Shown piece after piece: positions 18,721 to 27,454 of a DNA stretch of 27,454 bases. Made by a program: the position numbers and the translations under genes. The notes under the pieces are model-generated. The model saw only the letters and a list, made by a program, of their open reading frames with translations, had not been told where the DNA came from and made no database searches. Source of the DNA: Gnetum montanum (Eukaryota; Streptophyta; Gnetopsida; Gnetales; Gnetaceae); NCBI GenBank assembly GCA_015680685.1, contig MNCI01004956.1, positions 209,518 to 236,971 on the forward strand, given 5' to 3'. The number at the start of each line of letters is the position of its first letter. Position 1 is the first letter of the stretch.

Positions 18721-19327
18721 TGATGTTAATGTGTTCATTAGGGAACTCAAGCTTTATGATTGCTTGATCATCAATAGTTGAAACTACGAGTATAGCTTAA
18801 CCTTTTATTGAGTATTGAGAGACATAATGAAGGTTAAACTCTACGATTATGGCTTTCCATTGGGCTATACAACTACTTTCGTAAATGTTGGTTGTTGTGG
18901 CTCTAAGTACATTATCCTTACAAATGACGTTGACTTAGCTTTTGAAGAGTTAGTGTATCCACTTCTTCAAGGAGAATACTAGTGCTAAACAATGCTTCTA
19001 CACTTTAGTATATTGAGTCTCATGGACAACTAATGCATGGCTAAGGTAGTATACTAGAATGTCTACTCGATCATCATGTTTTTGAGAGAGTCGAGAGGCA
19101 ATGGATGTGTCAAAGATGGCAAGGTAGATATAAAATAGTTTATCCTCTTATGGAGGATAGACTATTGGTAATTTTACCAACTCTTACTTAAGGTTTTTAA
19201 AGGCCTCTTGACATTGAGACATTCACTCATAATGAATCCCTTTCTTAAGCAAGTGTTTCATGAGCTATAATTTATACGTAAGCCTAGCTATAAACCTACG
19301 AATGAACTATAATCTTCCTTGTAATCC
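18721..19327 (-). pseudogene. Tat-lineage RT C-terminus and first RNase H, heavily decayed
   Basis: This region connects RT to the second RNase H. Fragments such as LVVHETQYTKV, LALVFSLKKW and IVEFNLHYVSQYSIKG align in order with the first RNase H and its tail (Y-x-x-x-E-x-x-x-L-A-L-V, then Y-x-x-x-Y). Multiple stops prevent any long open frame. The catalytic residues are not all recognisable. Confidence 0.65.
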
Positions 19328-19910
19328 TCAAAGCTCCTTAAGGTTAGTAGGTGCTACAAATTTGGATATGGCCTTAACCTTATCAAGATCGACATGTATC
19401 CATACTTTAGATACTTCAAATCCAATCATCTTACCAGTCTTAACATCAAAGACATATTTCTTGGGATCAAGTCTAAGCTTGTATTTGAGGCATCGTTTAA
19501 GCACAAGGTCTAGGTCACTAGCATGGTCACTAGTCACTTTGGACTTAATGGCTATGTCATCTACATAATTGTTAAGAAAACCTAACATGTAATTGCTAAA
19601 GATATAGGTCATGACTCTATGGTATGTTGCTTTTGCATTACTAAGGTTAAAGGATATCATAGTATAGTAAAAGATAGCCCAAGGGGTCATGAAGGTCATG
19701 CTAAGTTGGTGATCTGGGTTAATCCTAATTCGGTTATATCTTGAGAATCCATCCATAAAGGACAATAAGGCATGTCTAGCCGTAGTATCGATAAGTTGAT
19801 TAATATTAGACAAAGGGAAGTCATCTTTGATAGTCACTTTATTTAGATCTTAGAAATCAATGTAGATATGGATACTCCCATTTTTCTTAAGAACTGCCAC
19901 TTTGTTGGAC
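19328..19910 (-). pseudogene. Tat-lineage reverse transcriptase, degraded
   Basis: The RT domain copies element RNA into DNA. From about 19900: VLKKNGSIHIYIDF, a stop, DLNKVTIKDDFPLSNINQL, then HALLSFMDGFSRYNRIRI and VDDIAIKSKV. The catalytic block is NNYVDDIAI at 19556-19567 (YVDD), followed by CLKYKLRLDPKKYVFDV and GFEVSKVWIHVDLDKVKAI. These blocks and their spacing match the Tat lineage. The open piece (19328-19837) is 169 codons and preserves YVDD. The upstream fingers segment is in the same phase but interrupted by a stop. Confidence 0.92.
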
Positions 19911-19949
19911 ATCCATTTTGTATAGTCAACAACCCTAATGAAACCAACT

Positions 19950-20460
19950 TGCTAGAGCTTTGAGATCTCATCATGAACACCAAAGCCAAATTAGGTTTAA
20001 TCTTGCATACCTTTTGCTTAACCAGTCTAATGCTAGGATCTAGTATGATATTAGGTTGGACTAAACATGGGTCTATCTTGACATGTCTTCATATGACTTG
20101 GAAAAGATCTTAATGTTGCCTTGTAGGACCTTGGTGATGTCTTAAGCCTATTGAGGTTCCAAGGAGGAACTTGGTTTAAGGATTTTCTCCTCACCACTGT
20201 GTGTTGTGATAGGAACCTCAACCAAAGAGTCTTCAATTATGTTGCTTACCTCTAAGTTAAGAGTTTTGACTGGGTTTTTAGGCCATTCTAGAGGTTTCTC
20301 TATCAAGGCTATGTAGTCAACAAGACTCTCAGGCCCAAGATAGAGGTAATCATGGTCAATATATCATTCTACATCACCATGAGATCCACTTAGGCTCAAA
20401 GGTAGATTGATATGCTCCTAGGTACTCATACTACAATCTTGTATGTCAACTGTAAGCACA
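19950..20460 (-). pseudogene. Tat-lineage pre-RT polyprotein segment
   Basis: Minus-strand remnants just upstream of RT: LGPESLVDYIALIEKPLEWP, PVKTLNLEVSNIIEDS, HSGEEKILKPSSSLEPQ, then DITKVLQGNIKIFSKSYEDM. The last matches the common D-x-x-x-x-L-x-x-x-x-D-x-F-A-W-x-x-x-D-M segment before RT. Several stops interrupt it. No protease is found further upstream in its expected position. Confidence 0.7.
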
Positions 20461-21740
20461 TTAAGTGACACATGGCTAAAAGTAAATAAATAATTCTAAT
20501 ATGATGTGAATACATGCTAATCTAATGCAAAAAAGATCATCCAAGGCTATAAATAGGATGTTAACAAGTAAAAAAAGTGTAGTAAGGGTTAAATAAAGGT
20601 CAAACCAAGGTTAAACAAAGTAAAGTATAATAAATAAAGTTACAAATGGTCAACAAAGGTTACAATTTTACCAATTTTAGGCCTTAGCAAGCCATTTTTC
20701 CAATTTAGAGTCTTGGTGGATTATGATGCTCATTTAAGGCCTTAGCAGGACATGGTCACATGGTGTCAAATAGTGGTCAAGGAAGGCCAAACCCCACTAT
20801 TTGATACCAATAAAAGGCCAAAAAGGAAAATAAAGCTAGAATAAGGCAAATAAAAAGAATATAAGGCTACAAAAAGGCCACCAGTATGTCAACAAGGTTG
20901 ACAATGCAACACCAGGCTGAAAACAAGTTAAAGCATCATGTAATAAGGTTAACAATCATGTAGAATAGGCTACATATAGCAAAATTTAGCTAATATATGT
21001 AAAAATGGATTAGTTTTTGATAGTTTTACATCTTACTGGACCATGATTTAGGGCTACAAGGCTATTAGGTAAGTTTGGTCATCAGTCAAGGCTGTGTTTT
21101 GGGCTATATCAACTTAGAAATTAAGAATTTTGAGGCTTCCATGCTAGGTCCCCTTTGTTTCCACACTAGCTAGTGTGGAAGAAGGGGCCCTCAGTGTGGA
21201 AACTAAGGAAGCTAGGTTTTGGGACATCCAAAGGTCCAAGATTGAAGTTTTAAGGCCTCCCCAAGATAGTGTAGGGCTAGATTTATCAAACTTGAGCACT
21301 TCAAAGGTTTATAAATGCCAAAAATAGGTAGCCAAAACCCATATCTAGAAGTTATGCATCCTCTAGTTTTGTTTTGAGGCCATTGGAGTTGGTTTTGGGT
21401 GTTAAAGCATGTTGAAATTACTTTCCCACCTTTCTTCCATGCTGAGCATAACATACCCAGTGTAGAAGAATGGAGGGACACTTGTTTCATGGATTTAGAG
21501 TGGTTTGGGAGTACATTGACCAAGTTCCTAGGCTCCTAGGGCTGTATGTCATGATTTTGTAAGTTTCTGGATAATTTTGGGCATATTTGGAGGTCATTTA
21601 AGGGAATCTAATGTATTACCCCTTATTTCCACGTTAGGGAAGTTGCTCCAGCATGGAAGATTAGGGGGAATGAATTTTGGAGATTAAAATAAGATCAAAT
21701 AAGTAAAATTTAAGGCCATAAGTAAAATAAGTAAAATTTT
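20461..21740 (-). other. Non-coding Tat-like spacer with short dispersed repeats
   Basis: About 1.3 kb with no readable gag or protease where those would be expected upstream of RT. It contains runs of AAGGTTA/AAGGTCA-type words (20575-20660) and degenerate copies of TTTTAGGCCTTAGCAAGCCA (20674-20745). It also has repeated TTCCATGCTAGG and AGTGTGGAAG words (21134-21660), including a perfect 22-bp palindrome at 21159-21180. It could be an LTR or UTR of another Tat copy, but I could not match both ends to 8771-9460. The border with the next element near 21740 is inferred from where homology to the 7.0-kb element stops. Confidence 0.45.
21159..21180. repeat. Perfect 22-bp palindrome
   Basis: The half-site TTCCACACTAG is followed directly by its reverse complement CTAGTGTGGAA with no spacer. 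The surrounding 44 bases (21160-21203) resemble the 65-bp array unit at 1667-1710. Confidence 0.9.
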
Positions 21741-21744
21741 GGAA

Positions 21745-22764
21745 TATTGATTACAAGAAATGTTTAAGGAAAAGAAGTTAACAATTGCACCAAAAAAGGA
21801 ATGCCAGTGGGTCCTTCCAAAAGTAGGCTCATGTCTTTTATGCCCTGACAAACCCACAAACCAAAGAGTCCGTAGGCTCTAGGAATGTCATTTGGAAGTA
21901 AGAGTTAAAAACTTACCCACAAGAATTCACCAAAGAAAAACAATGCATCAATCCAAAAATGAACTAATGATAGAACCAGCAATGAGGTGGAAAATGGGAA
22001 GAAAGATCAAGAGGAGAGAATGGAATGGAATCCCAAGAACAAGGTTGTGTAAAGCCCCTTGTGTATTTCATGGTTAAGATAACTGAGTAGAACTCAAACC
22101 AACCCCATTCAATGATCTTACATTAATACACTTAGCCAATCCATCCTCTTGAGGCAACAAGAATGCTTCCACAAAGAGTGACCACCATCTCAAGGAGAGT
22201 GAGATGGAAAAGTAGGAAGCAAGAAAGGGCCTTAATTAGAGGGAACCTTCAGGCATGGGTAACATGTCTTTCCAATGCCATAACCAGTGCTTGTAACCCA
22301 TATTGCTTTATTATGTCTAAGGNCCCTTGGTTTGAAAAATATCTAGCCACTAATTCATTAACAAGTTTACTTAGAAAAATGGGATTATACAGTTCCAAGC
22401 CAAAGGAGACCATAGAGTTGTATGGATGAGTGAATGACGCGGACTCATTACGTGTTTTATCAAAAGAACCATACCTTAATATCAGCATCATAATTCAAAG
22501 GTAAAAACTGAACATTAGCAATCAATATTATATAATTCAATCCACCATCATGAGCACTTATTAGATGACGAATAAAAGTAAATCAAGCAAACAAAGAAAT
22601 AGTAAAAACATGAATGATGGTGTAAAAAAATAAGAAAAGTTGAAAGAATGTGTAAAACAAAAATTCAAAAAGAATTGAGGGCCTAGAATGGTTAGCATAG
22701 GTGGCCATCTCCCCCATGACTAAGTTGGAAAGAGGAGATCTGAAATAGTGAGCAGGGTTGTCCA
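21745..22764 (-). other. Post-integrase region of right-hand element
   Basis: Homologous to 12535-13800 of the 7.0-kb element. A minus-strand frame at 22249-22491 starts MMLILRYGSFDKTRNESAS and continues SMVSFGLELYNPIFLSKLVN. Its counterpart in the other copy starts MMLILRYVSFDIAGNESTS. A little downstream QEDGLAKCINVRSLNGVGL is again similar to the other copy. No domain is recognised. The 226 bp present at 13111-13336 of the other copy are missing here, exactly at the ambiguous base. Confidence 0.6.
22323..22323. other. Ambiguous base (n)
   Basis: The only undetermined base in the window. It coincides with the point where the related copy has 226 additional bases (13111-13336). Confidence 0.99.
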
Positions 22765-23880
22765 TTAAGAGGTAGCATGTGTACTGGTTGTCCTAAGCTC
22801 CTGGAAAGGCTTGGTTTTTTGCACGTTGACCAAAAGTTTCTTATCTGGGCTCTTAGGCTTGTATATTATGATGGCCCCTAAAGGAAAAGTTGCATAAATA
22901 ATATAAGGTCCTTCCCACAGTGTTTGAAATTTAGTACGTTGTGGCACATGTGTGGGATTCTAGTAGAGAACCTTATCTCTTGGCTGATATTTAACTTTCC
23001 TAATTTCTAGGTCATGATGTTGTTTATTGAATGTATTGTGCAATTTGTTAGATGACAAGGTAGCTAATCAGTTTTCATCTAGTAAGTTAAGGGTTACTAG
23101 CCGTTGTTTCTGTGCTAGATCAAGGTCAAGGTTGAGGTCACATGCCGTGGATAGTGTATGGAGCTCAGTTTGAATGAGAAGCATTGGTAATTTACCGTAC
23201 ACTAACTCATAGGGAGAGTAGCCTATAGGGAGTTTCCATGTGGAGCGGTATGCCCAAAGAGCATTGTTTAGTTTAGTGCTCTAGTCACGCCTAAACTTGC
23301 TAATGGTTCTTATCAATATCTTTGTAATCTTCCTATTGGTGACTTCTGCTTGACCTGCACTTGGGGGTGGCATGGTGTAGTCAATTTATGCTCAACCCCT
23401 AAGCATTGCATTAATTTCCAAAAAGTTGCACCTGTGAAGTGTGTACCATTGTCTGAAATAAGTGCATGTAGCACACCAAACCTATTTATGATTTGTTGTT
23501 GAACAAATTGTGCAGCTGTCGATGATGTACAATCCTTAACAGTAACTACTTCTGCCCATTTTTTTAGGTAATCAACAATAATAATAATATAAGCTTTTCC
23601 ATTGGACATTGGTGTAATTGGCCCCATAAAATCAATTCCCCAAATGTCAAAGGTATCTAATGACTGAATCCATTGTTGCAAATCCTCCATTCTAGCAGTC
23701 ATTCCCCCATCACATTGACAGCACTCACAAGATTGGATGAAACAATGGGCATCCCGAAATAATGTAGGCCAATAATAACCTACAAGCAAGATCTTGATGG
23801 TCATTCGTCTCCCAACGTAATGACCCCCACAAGGACCCTCATGAGCTTCTGGGAGAACTCGCAGTTGATCTATATTCGAA
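22765..23880 (-). pseudogene. Ty3/gypsy integrase of right-hand element
   Basis: The N-terminal zinc site is visible as HEGPCGGHYVGRR and CFIQSCECCQ. The core has the first Asp in WGIDFMGPI, then VDYLKKWAEVVTV, and the second Asp in ISDNGTHF. After a frameshift near 23370 comes the Glu in GQAEVTNRKI. NALWAYRSTWKLPIGYSPYE and LVYGKLPM follow in that phase with a stop. The C-terminal LWEGPYIIYATFPLGAIIIY (22765-22947) is the GPY-type DNA-binding end. All catalytic acids are present, but the frame is broken in at least three places. This module is exactly what is missing from the 7.0-kb element. Confidence 0.92.
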
Positions 23881-23989
23881 ACACACCATCAAACCAAGCC
23901 ATCGGGACACACTTTGTAAAGTTGCCCATTGATCTCCATAAAGTACTTGGCTCAGTGAAGAAACTGTTGTTTCTTCTTAAGGTTTAACT

Positions 23990-24660
23990 CTTGTGGTGTT
24001 TTTTGGGTGAGGAGATAGGTAAGAATGCTACTGTACTAGTTTGTCTTCATGGGTGATTGATTATTCAATATACCAACAAAGATGAATTTATCAGGAAAAT
24101 GATCATAAATTAGATACTCATCCTCTTTGTTGTCCCATCGCAACTGAGATAAATGATCAGGAACTACATTTTCGATGCCCTTGCAATTGATCATCATTAA
24201 ATTGAACTCTTGTAAGATTACAAACCATCATATGATACAAGGGCTTACCATTGGCTTACTCATGAGGAACTGGATTGCACTATGATCTATATGTATATAT
24301 ACTTTATATCTCAATACATAGTGTCTAAACTTTTCTAGTGCAAACACTACAGCCATTAATTCTTTCTCTATGGTAGTGTAGTTAAGTTGTGCACCAACGA
24401 TACTTCTACTTGCATAGTGGATGTAATAAGGATGCTTCTGGTCATCTAACTATGTAAGTACGGCTCCTAAAGCATAGTTGGATGCATCAATCATGATATG
24501 GAATGGTTTGGACCAGTCAGGAGCTTGAAGAATGGGTGTTTCTACTAGCTTCTATTTTAGAGTTTGGAAAGCTAATTTGCATTCCCTGGTCCACTTTAAA
24601 GGTACGTCCTTTTTCGTTAATTCCACCAATGATTCAATAAATCTCCTATAGTAGCCAGTA
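23990..24660 (-). pseudogene. RNase H and linker of right-hand element
   Basis: On the minus strand: PFHIMIDASNYALGAVL (first catalytic Asp, 24450-24500), IEKELMAVVFALEKFRHYVL (the E-K-E-L block), then YIHIDHSAIQFLM (the T-D-H-x-A-I/L block with Asp) and ENVVPDHLSQL (the A-D-x-L-S-R block). Spacing is normal for Ty3/gypsy RNase H, which degrades the RNA strand of the RNA-DNA hybrid. Isolated stops are present. Unlike the Tat body, no second RNase H is seen before the integrase. Confidence 0.88.
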
Positions 24661-24674
24661 TGTCCAAGGAATGA

Positions 24675-25640
24675 TCAAATATCTTTGACAATTTTCGGTT
24701 GATGAGTAATTCCTTGAATAATTTTGATTTTCTCGAGGTCTACCTCTATCCCTATGTGTGAGATTATATGCCCTTGTACTATGCCTTCTTGGACCATCAA
24801 ATGGCTTTTTTGCCACTTAAGCCTCAAATTGGTTTCTACACATCTTTTTAACACTTGCTCCAATTGGTCCAAGGCTTGATCAAAGTTTGCTCCATAAGTG
24901 GAGAAGTCGTCCATAAAGACTTCTACACCATTTCCTATCTGTTGTTGGAAGATGCTTAGGACTAATCGTTGAAATGTTACAGGGGCATTACATAAGCTAA
25001 ACAACATTTTTTTGTATGCAAACGTTCCCCAAGAACTACTGAAAGTAGTCTTGGCTTAGTCTTCTGGGGCTATTTGTATTTGGTTATATCCGCTATATCC
25101 ATCCAGAAAACTGTAATAGTGATGCCCTCCAATGATGTCTAAGACTTGGTCGACAAATGGCAATGGAAAGTGAGCTTTGAATGTTGCCATATTTAGTAGC
25201 CTGAAATCTATGCACACCCTCCATTTGCCCCCCTTTTTAGGCACAATAACTAAGGGGCTAACCTGTTTGCTATCAACAATGGGGTATATGAACCCAGCCT
25301 TGAGAATCTATTTGATTTCTTCATTAACTACTTGCTTCAATTTAGGGTTCAATCACCTCTGTAGTTTTCTTCGAGGCTTTATGGAGGGGTTAGTGTAAAT
25401 TTTATGTTGGCATATCCTAGGATCTATTCCAGTTAATTCAGGATATGACCAAGCGAAGGCTTCTAACCATTTATTTATTACCTTTAGTAGTTCTTCTCTC
25501 TGTTGAGGAGCAAGCTTAGCGTTGATAATTACTAGTTTTCCATTTTTAAGGAACATGTATTCCATACCGGTGGGCAATGCTTTTAGCTCAAGGGGCTCCT
25601 GCTTAAATTTCTCAGGGATTTCCAACTTCCCCCACTTGAT
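24675..25640 (-). pseudogene. Reverse transcriptase of right-hand element
   Basis: The pre-RT segment 25353-25625 contains EAFAWSYPELTGIDPRICQH. RT follows: VPKKGGKWRVCIDFRLLN, HFPLPFVDQVLDII and YSFLDGYSGYNQIQIAPED (25056-25244). After a short broken stretch (25008-25055) comes LFSLCNAPVTFQRLVLSIF. The catalytic block is EVFMDDFSTYG (FMDD, 24906-24917), then LKRCVETNLRLKWQKSHLMV and GHIISHIGIEVDLEKI. FMDDFS and this order are typical of the Athila-like group, whereas the Tat body at 19556 has YVDD. Confidence 0.93.
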
Positions 25641-25837
25641 ATTTTCAAGGTTAAGACTTGGAAGTCGGTAGTGGACTTACTCTAATGTGTCTATGCTATC
25701 GATGTAAGCACAATTCAAACCGTCAATTCCATGCATATGAGTGAACTGATTTCTTGATCAGCTGTCAGCCACTGGGTGTCTTCCTATCATGTGGCTACTA
25801 CATACAGGCATCTTTGTATGTTAATCACATGTGCACA

Positions 25838-26362
25838 CTAATTGCATGCAAGAAATGCTAAACTTTGCACAAACCATGACCTCTGCACGCAATTACACCT
25901 TATGTCACTGTATGCGATGCACAAAACTTTCTTCTTCTTGATCATTCCAAATGTATTTTCTTTTAATATTTCTAGGGAAAGATCACGGATTCCTAGGTGT
26001 GCATCAATGGTGCTTAGCCATGCTTTTCCCATTATGATTAGGAAGTCCCCCTTACCGTTGTTTACATGAATCACTAGGAAGTCAGCTGGGTACAACCACC
26101 CACAAACGGTGGTAACAATGTCAGCCAACTCTAGATAGATGTTTCTCTTTTTCAATGGAGGCAAGTTCCAAGCCTTGTACATTTCTTGAGAAATCAAGTT
26201 GACACTGGAACCTAAATCCAAAAGAGCCTTGCACGGCACATTTCCAGTAATTTGTAAGTATATCAGAGGCCTCCTGGGATTAGATAATTTCCTAGGAAGG
26301 TGGCTAGCTTTGATCCAATCGATGATGACATGTGTTAGCATGACCGTATGCGTTGAGTGCAA
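25838..26362 (-). pseudogene. Retropepsin of right-hand element
   Basis: A 174-codon open stretch. It contains SNPRRPLIYLQITGNVPCKA, LLDLGSSVNLISQEMYKAWN (active-site D-L-G in place of D-S/T-G), DIVTTVCGWLYPADFLVIHV and IIMGKAWLSTIDAHLGIRDL. The family's usual GR reads GK here. The D-L-G variant is common in plant Athila-like proteases, so it need not mean inactivity. A segment present in the 7.0-kb copy between LELADL and LVEDI is missing here (LELADIVTTV). The C-terminal end diverges after VLCIAYSD. Confidence 0.88.
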
Positions 26363-26399
26363 TGATTAGGTTCAAGGGGGCTCCGAAGTTTTGATTGAT

Positions 26400-27454
26400 A
26401 CTAAGGTGTCTAAGGAATCAGCCACTTGTGATTGCAAGGGCTTGGTTGGACTTTTGGTTCTAAAGAAAGGTCTTTTCTTCATGTGGCTATTGGAACCAAC
26501 AATAGGTTAAGAGTTAACAGCCCTCGTGGCATTACGTTGCTGTGGCTAGGTAGGGATTTCACCTTGCATCATGGGAGTAGGTGGTAGTGGATCTATTGGT
26601 GGAAGAGATGTGGTTGGATGAGAAGGATGATATGCTTGCGGAATATCGCTTCTAGAAGAGGGAGTCCCATAATACTCATGGGCTTGGTAGTGAGGTTGAG
26701 GAGTGATGTGACTAGTAGAGTCACGTGGGGAGATTGGCTGCTGCACGTAATATCCATATGGGTCAGGTTGGCGGTAAGGATATTGTTGCCTTGGTGGTGG
26801 CATTCCCCATGATTGTGGGTGTTTCCACTATTGATATTTCTCAATCAGTTGTGGTGGAGTTCCACTAGGATAATATGTTAAGGGTTGGTGGAACTGCCTT
26901 GGGTTAGCTTGAGGATAAGGTAACCTTCAGGGTGTTTGTCTTTTGTTTAATCATGGGTTGAGTGCATACACCCCAGACTCCTGTAGATGTGAGATTATAC
27001 GGCAACATCCCTTAGGATGGTCATATTGACATATCTTGCATCCACTACTAATCTATCTATTTTCAACTCCACAACCTCTTCAATGATGGCAACTTTGCCC
27101 TTACCCTTGCTACATGCATGTTCAGCTTCTCTCTTTTTTCTTTTTTCACGATCACTACCTTGCTCTCTAAACTCCTCTACTATTTTAAGAACAATTTGAA
27201 ATTTATTGTCTAGGGAATCCCACATTTGGTCTACCTTTGCTGAAACTTCTAATGTCCTCTTTTGGATAGGCAAAGTTTTCCTATTCACCATCTCTTCGAG
27301 TGATGACTCTTCTTCATCCTCACAAAATCTTACTCCCCTCTTCCGAAGGGAAGGATCTCAGTTATACTCTTCCACACTTTCTTTCTTCCATAGCTCACCT
27401 TGTTCCTTAGTAACTTGTTCCAATAGTATTTGAATTTGATGGGACCTAAGCTCG
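26400..27454 (-). pseudogene. gag C-terminal part of right-hand element
   Basis: This enters from the right edge. 26995-27291 encodes NRKTLPIQKRTLEVSAKVDQ and a charged stretch (GSDREKRKKREAEHA). A frame change then gives the zinc knuckle CKICQYDHPKGC (27005-27040), followed by ISHLQESGVYALNP. The Pro/Tyr/Gln-rich tail at 26546-26803 reads MPPPRQQYPYRQPDPYGYYV and HPSHPTTSLPPIDPLPPTP. The gag core and N-terminus lie outside the window. The corresponding part of the 7.0-kb element is 14590-15640. Confidence 0.85.
27005..27040 (-). other. Gag zinc knuckle, C-x2-C-x3-H-x3-C
   Basis: The minus strand encodes C-K-I-C-Q-Y-D-H-P-K-G-C. All four ligands are present, but the His and last Cys are each one residue closer than in the usual retroviral knuckle. 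The spacing is the same in the other copy (15230-15265), so it is an inherited trait and not an indel. Confidence 0.7.

Larger units (their letters stand above)
21745..27454 (-). mobile_element. Athila-like Ty3/gypsy element with gag-pol, truncated at both ends
   Basis: A minus-strand retrotransposon running off the right edge of the window. In transcription order: gag (to 26546), protease (26362-25838), RT (25625-24675), RNase H (about 24600-24060), integrase (23880-22765) and a post-integrase region to about 21745, where homology with the 7.0-kb element ends. No LTR is visible. The family order PR-RT-RH-INT is complete and shows what the 7.0-kb element has lost. All domains carry stops or shifts. 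One ambiguous base (n) is at 22323. Confidence 0.9.

Noticed and set aside
20950-21740. 5' LTR of the host Tat element
   Set aside because: It shares words such as CTTCCATGCTAGG with 8771-9460, but no end-to-end match and no terminal inverted pair could be found.

Overview
This is nuclear plant DNA, very probably from a flowering plant with a repeat-rich genome. The evidence is a stack of Ty3/gypsy LTR retrotransposons with plant-type primer-binding sites, a decayed plant ERD2 (KDEL-receptor) copy, and no bacterial-style gene layout. The species cannot be named from sequence alone. No intact cellular gene is visible, and every retroelement reading frame is broken by stops or frameshifts.

Left part (1-6236). 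Positions 1-355 are the end of an LTR that starts outside the window. Two GC-rich blocks (about 703-2110 and 3540-3843) share a short motif. The first holds a perfect 20-bp hairpin and a 65-bp tandem array. A 60-bp tandem duplication lies at 3107-3226. An apparently intronless, frame-broken copy of ERD2 lies on the minus strand at 3851-4474. A solo LTR occupies 5413-6231, flanked by the 5-bp target duplication GTAAA.

Middle part (6237-21740). The old host layer is Tat-lineage Ty3/gypsy sequence on the minus strand. In transcription order it holds a pre-RT segment and RT (20460-19328), RNase H plus a second RNase H (19250-18485), integrase (11043-9934), a polypurine tract, and an LTR (8771-9460). 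A second gag-protease body (8660-6600) follows directly, so the LTR appears to be shared by two bodies. A complete 7.0-kb LTR element (11049-18069, TSD ATCAA) has inserted into the RNase H-integrase linker. It has two LTRs, a tRNA-Asp-type primer-binding site, gag and protease, but no RT, RNase H or integrase.

Right part (21745-27454). A related minus-strand element runs off the right edge and carries gag, protease, RT, RNase H and integrase. It also has the same roughly 1-kb post-integrase region as the 7.0-kb element. Comparing the two places the deletion in the 7.0-kb element at 13797-13808, removing what corresponds to about 2.85 kb of pol.

The most distinctive signals are: the very short U3 of the TGATG-CATCA LTR family, packed with a variable number of GCGATATCGC-like palindromes; the gag-protease-only but structurally complete element; a possible conserved frame downstream of integrase in both related elements; and a 65-bp tandem repeat that matches a palindrome-containing stretch at 21160-21203 almost entirely through transitions.
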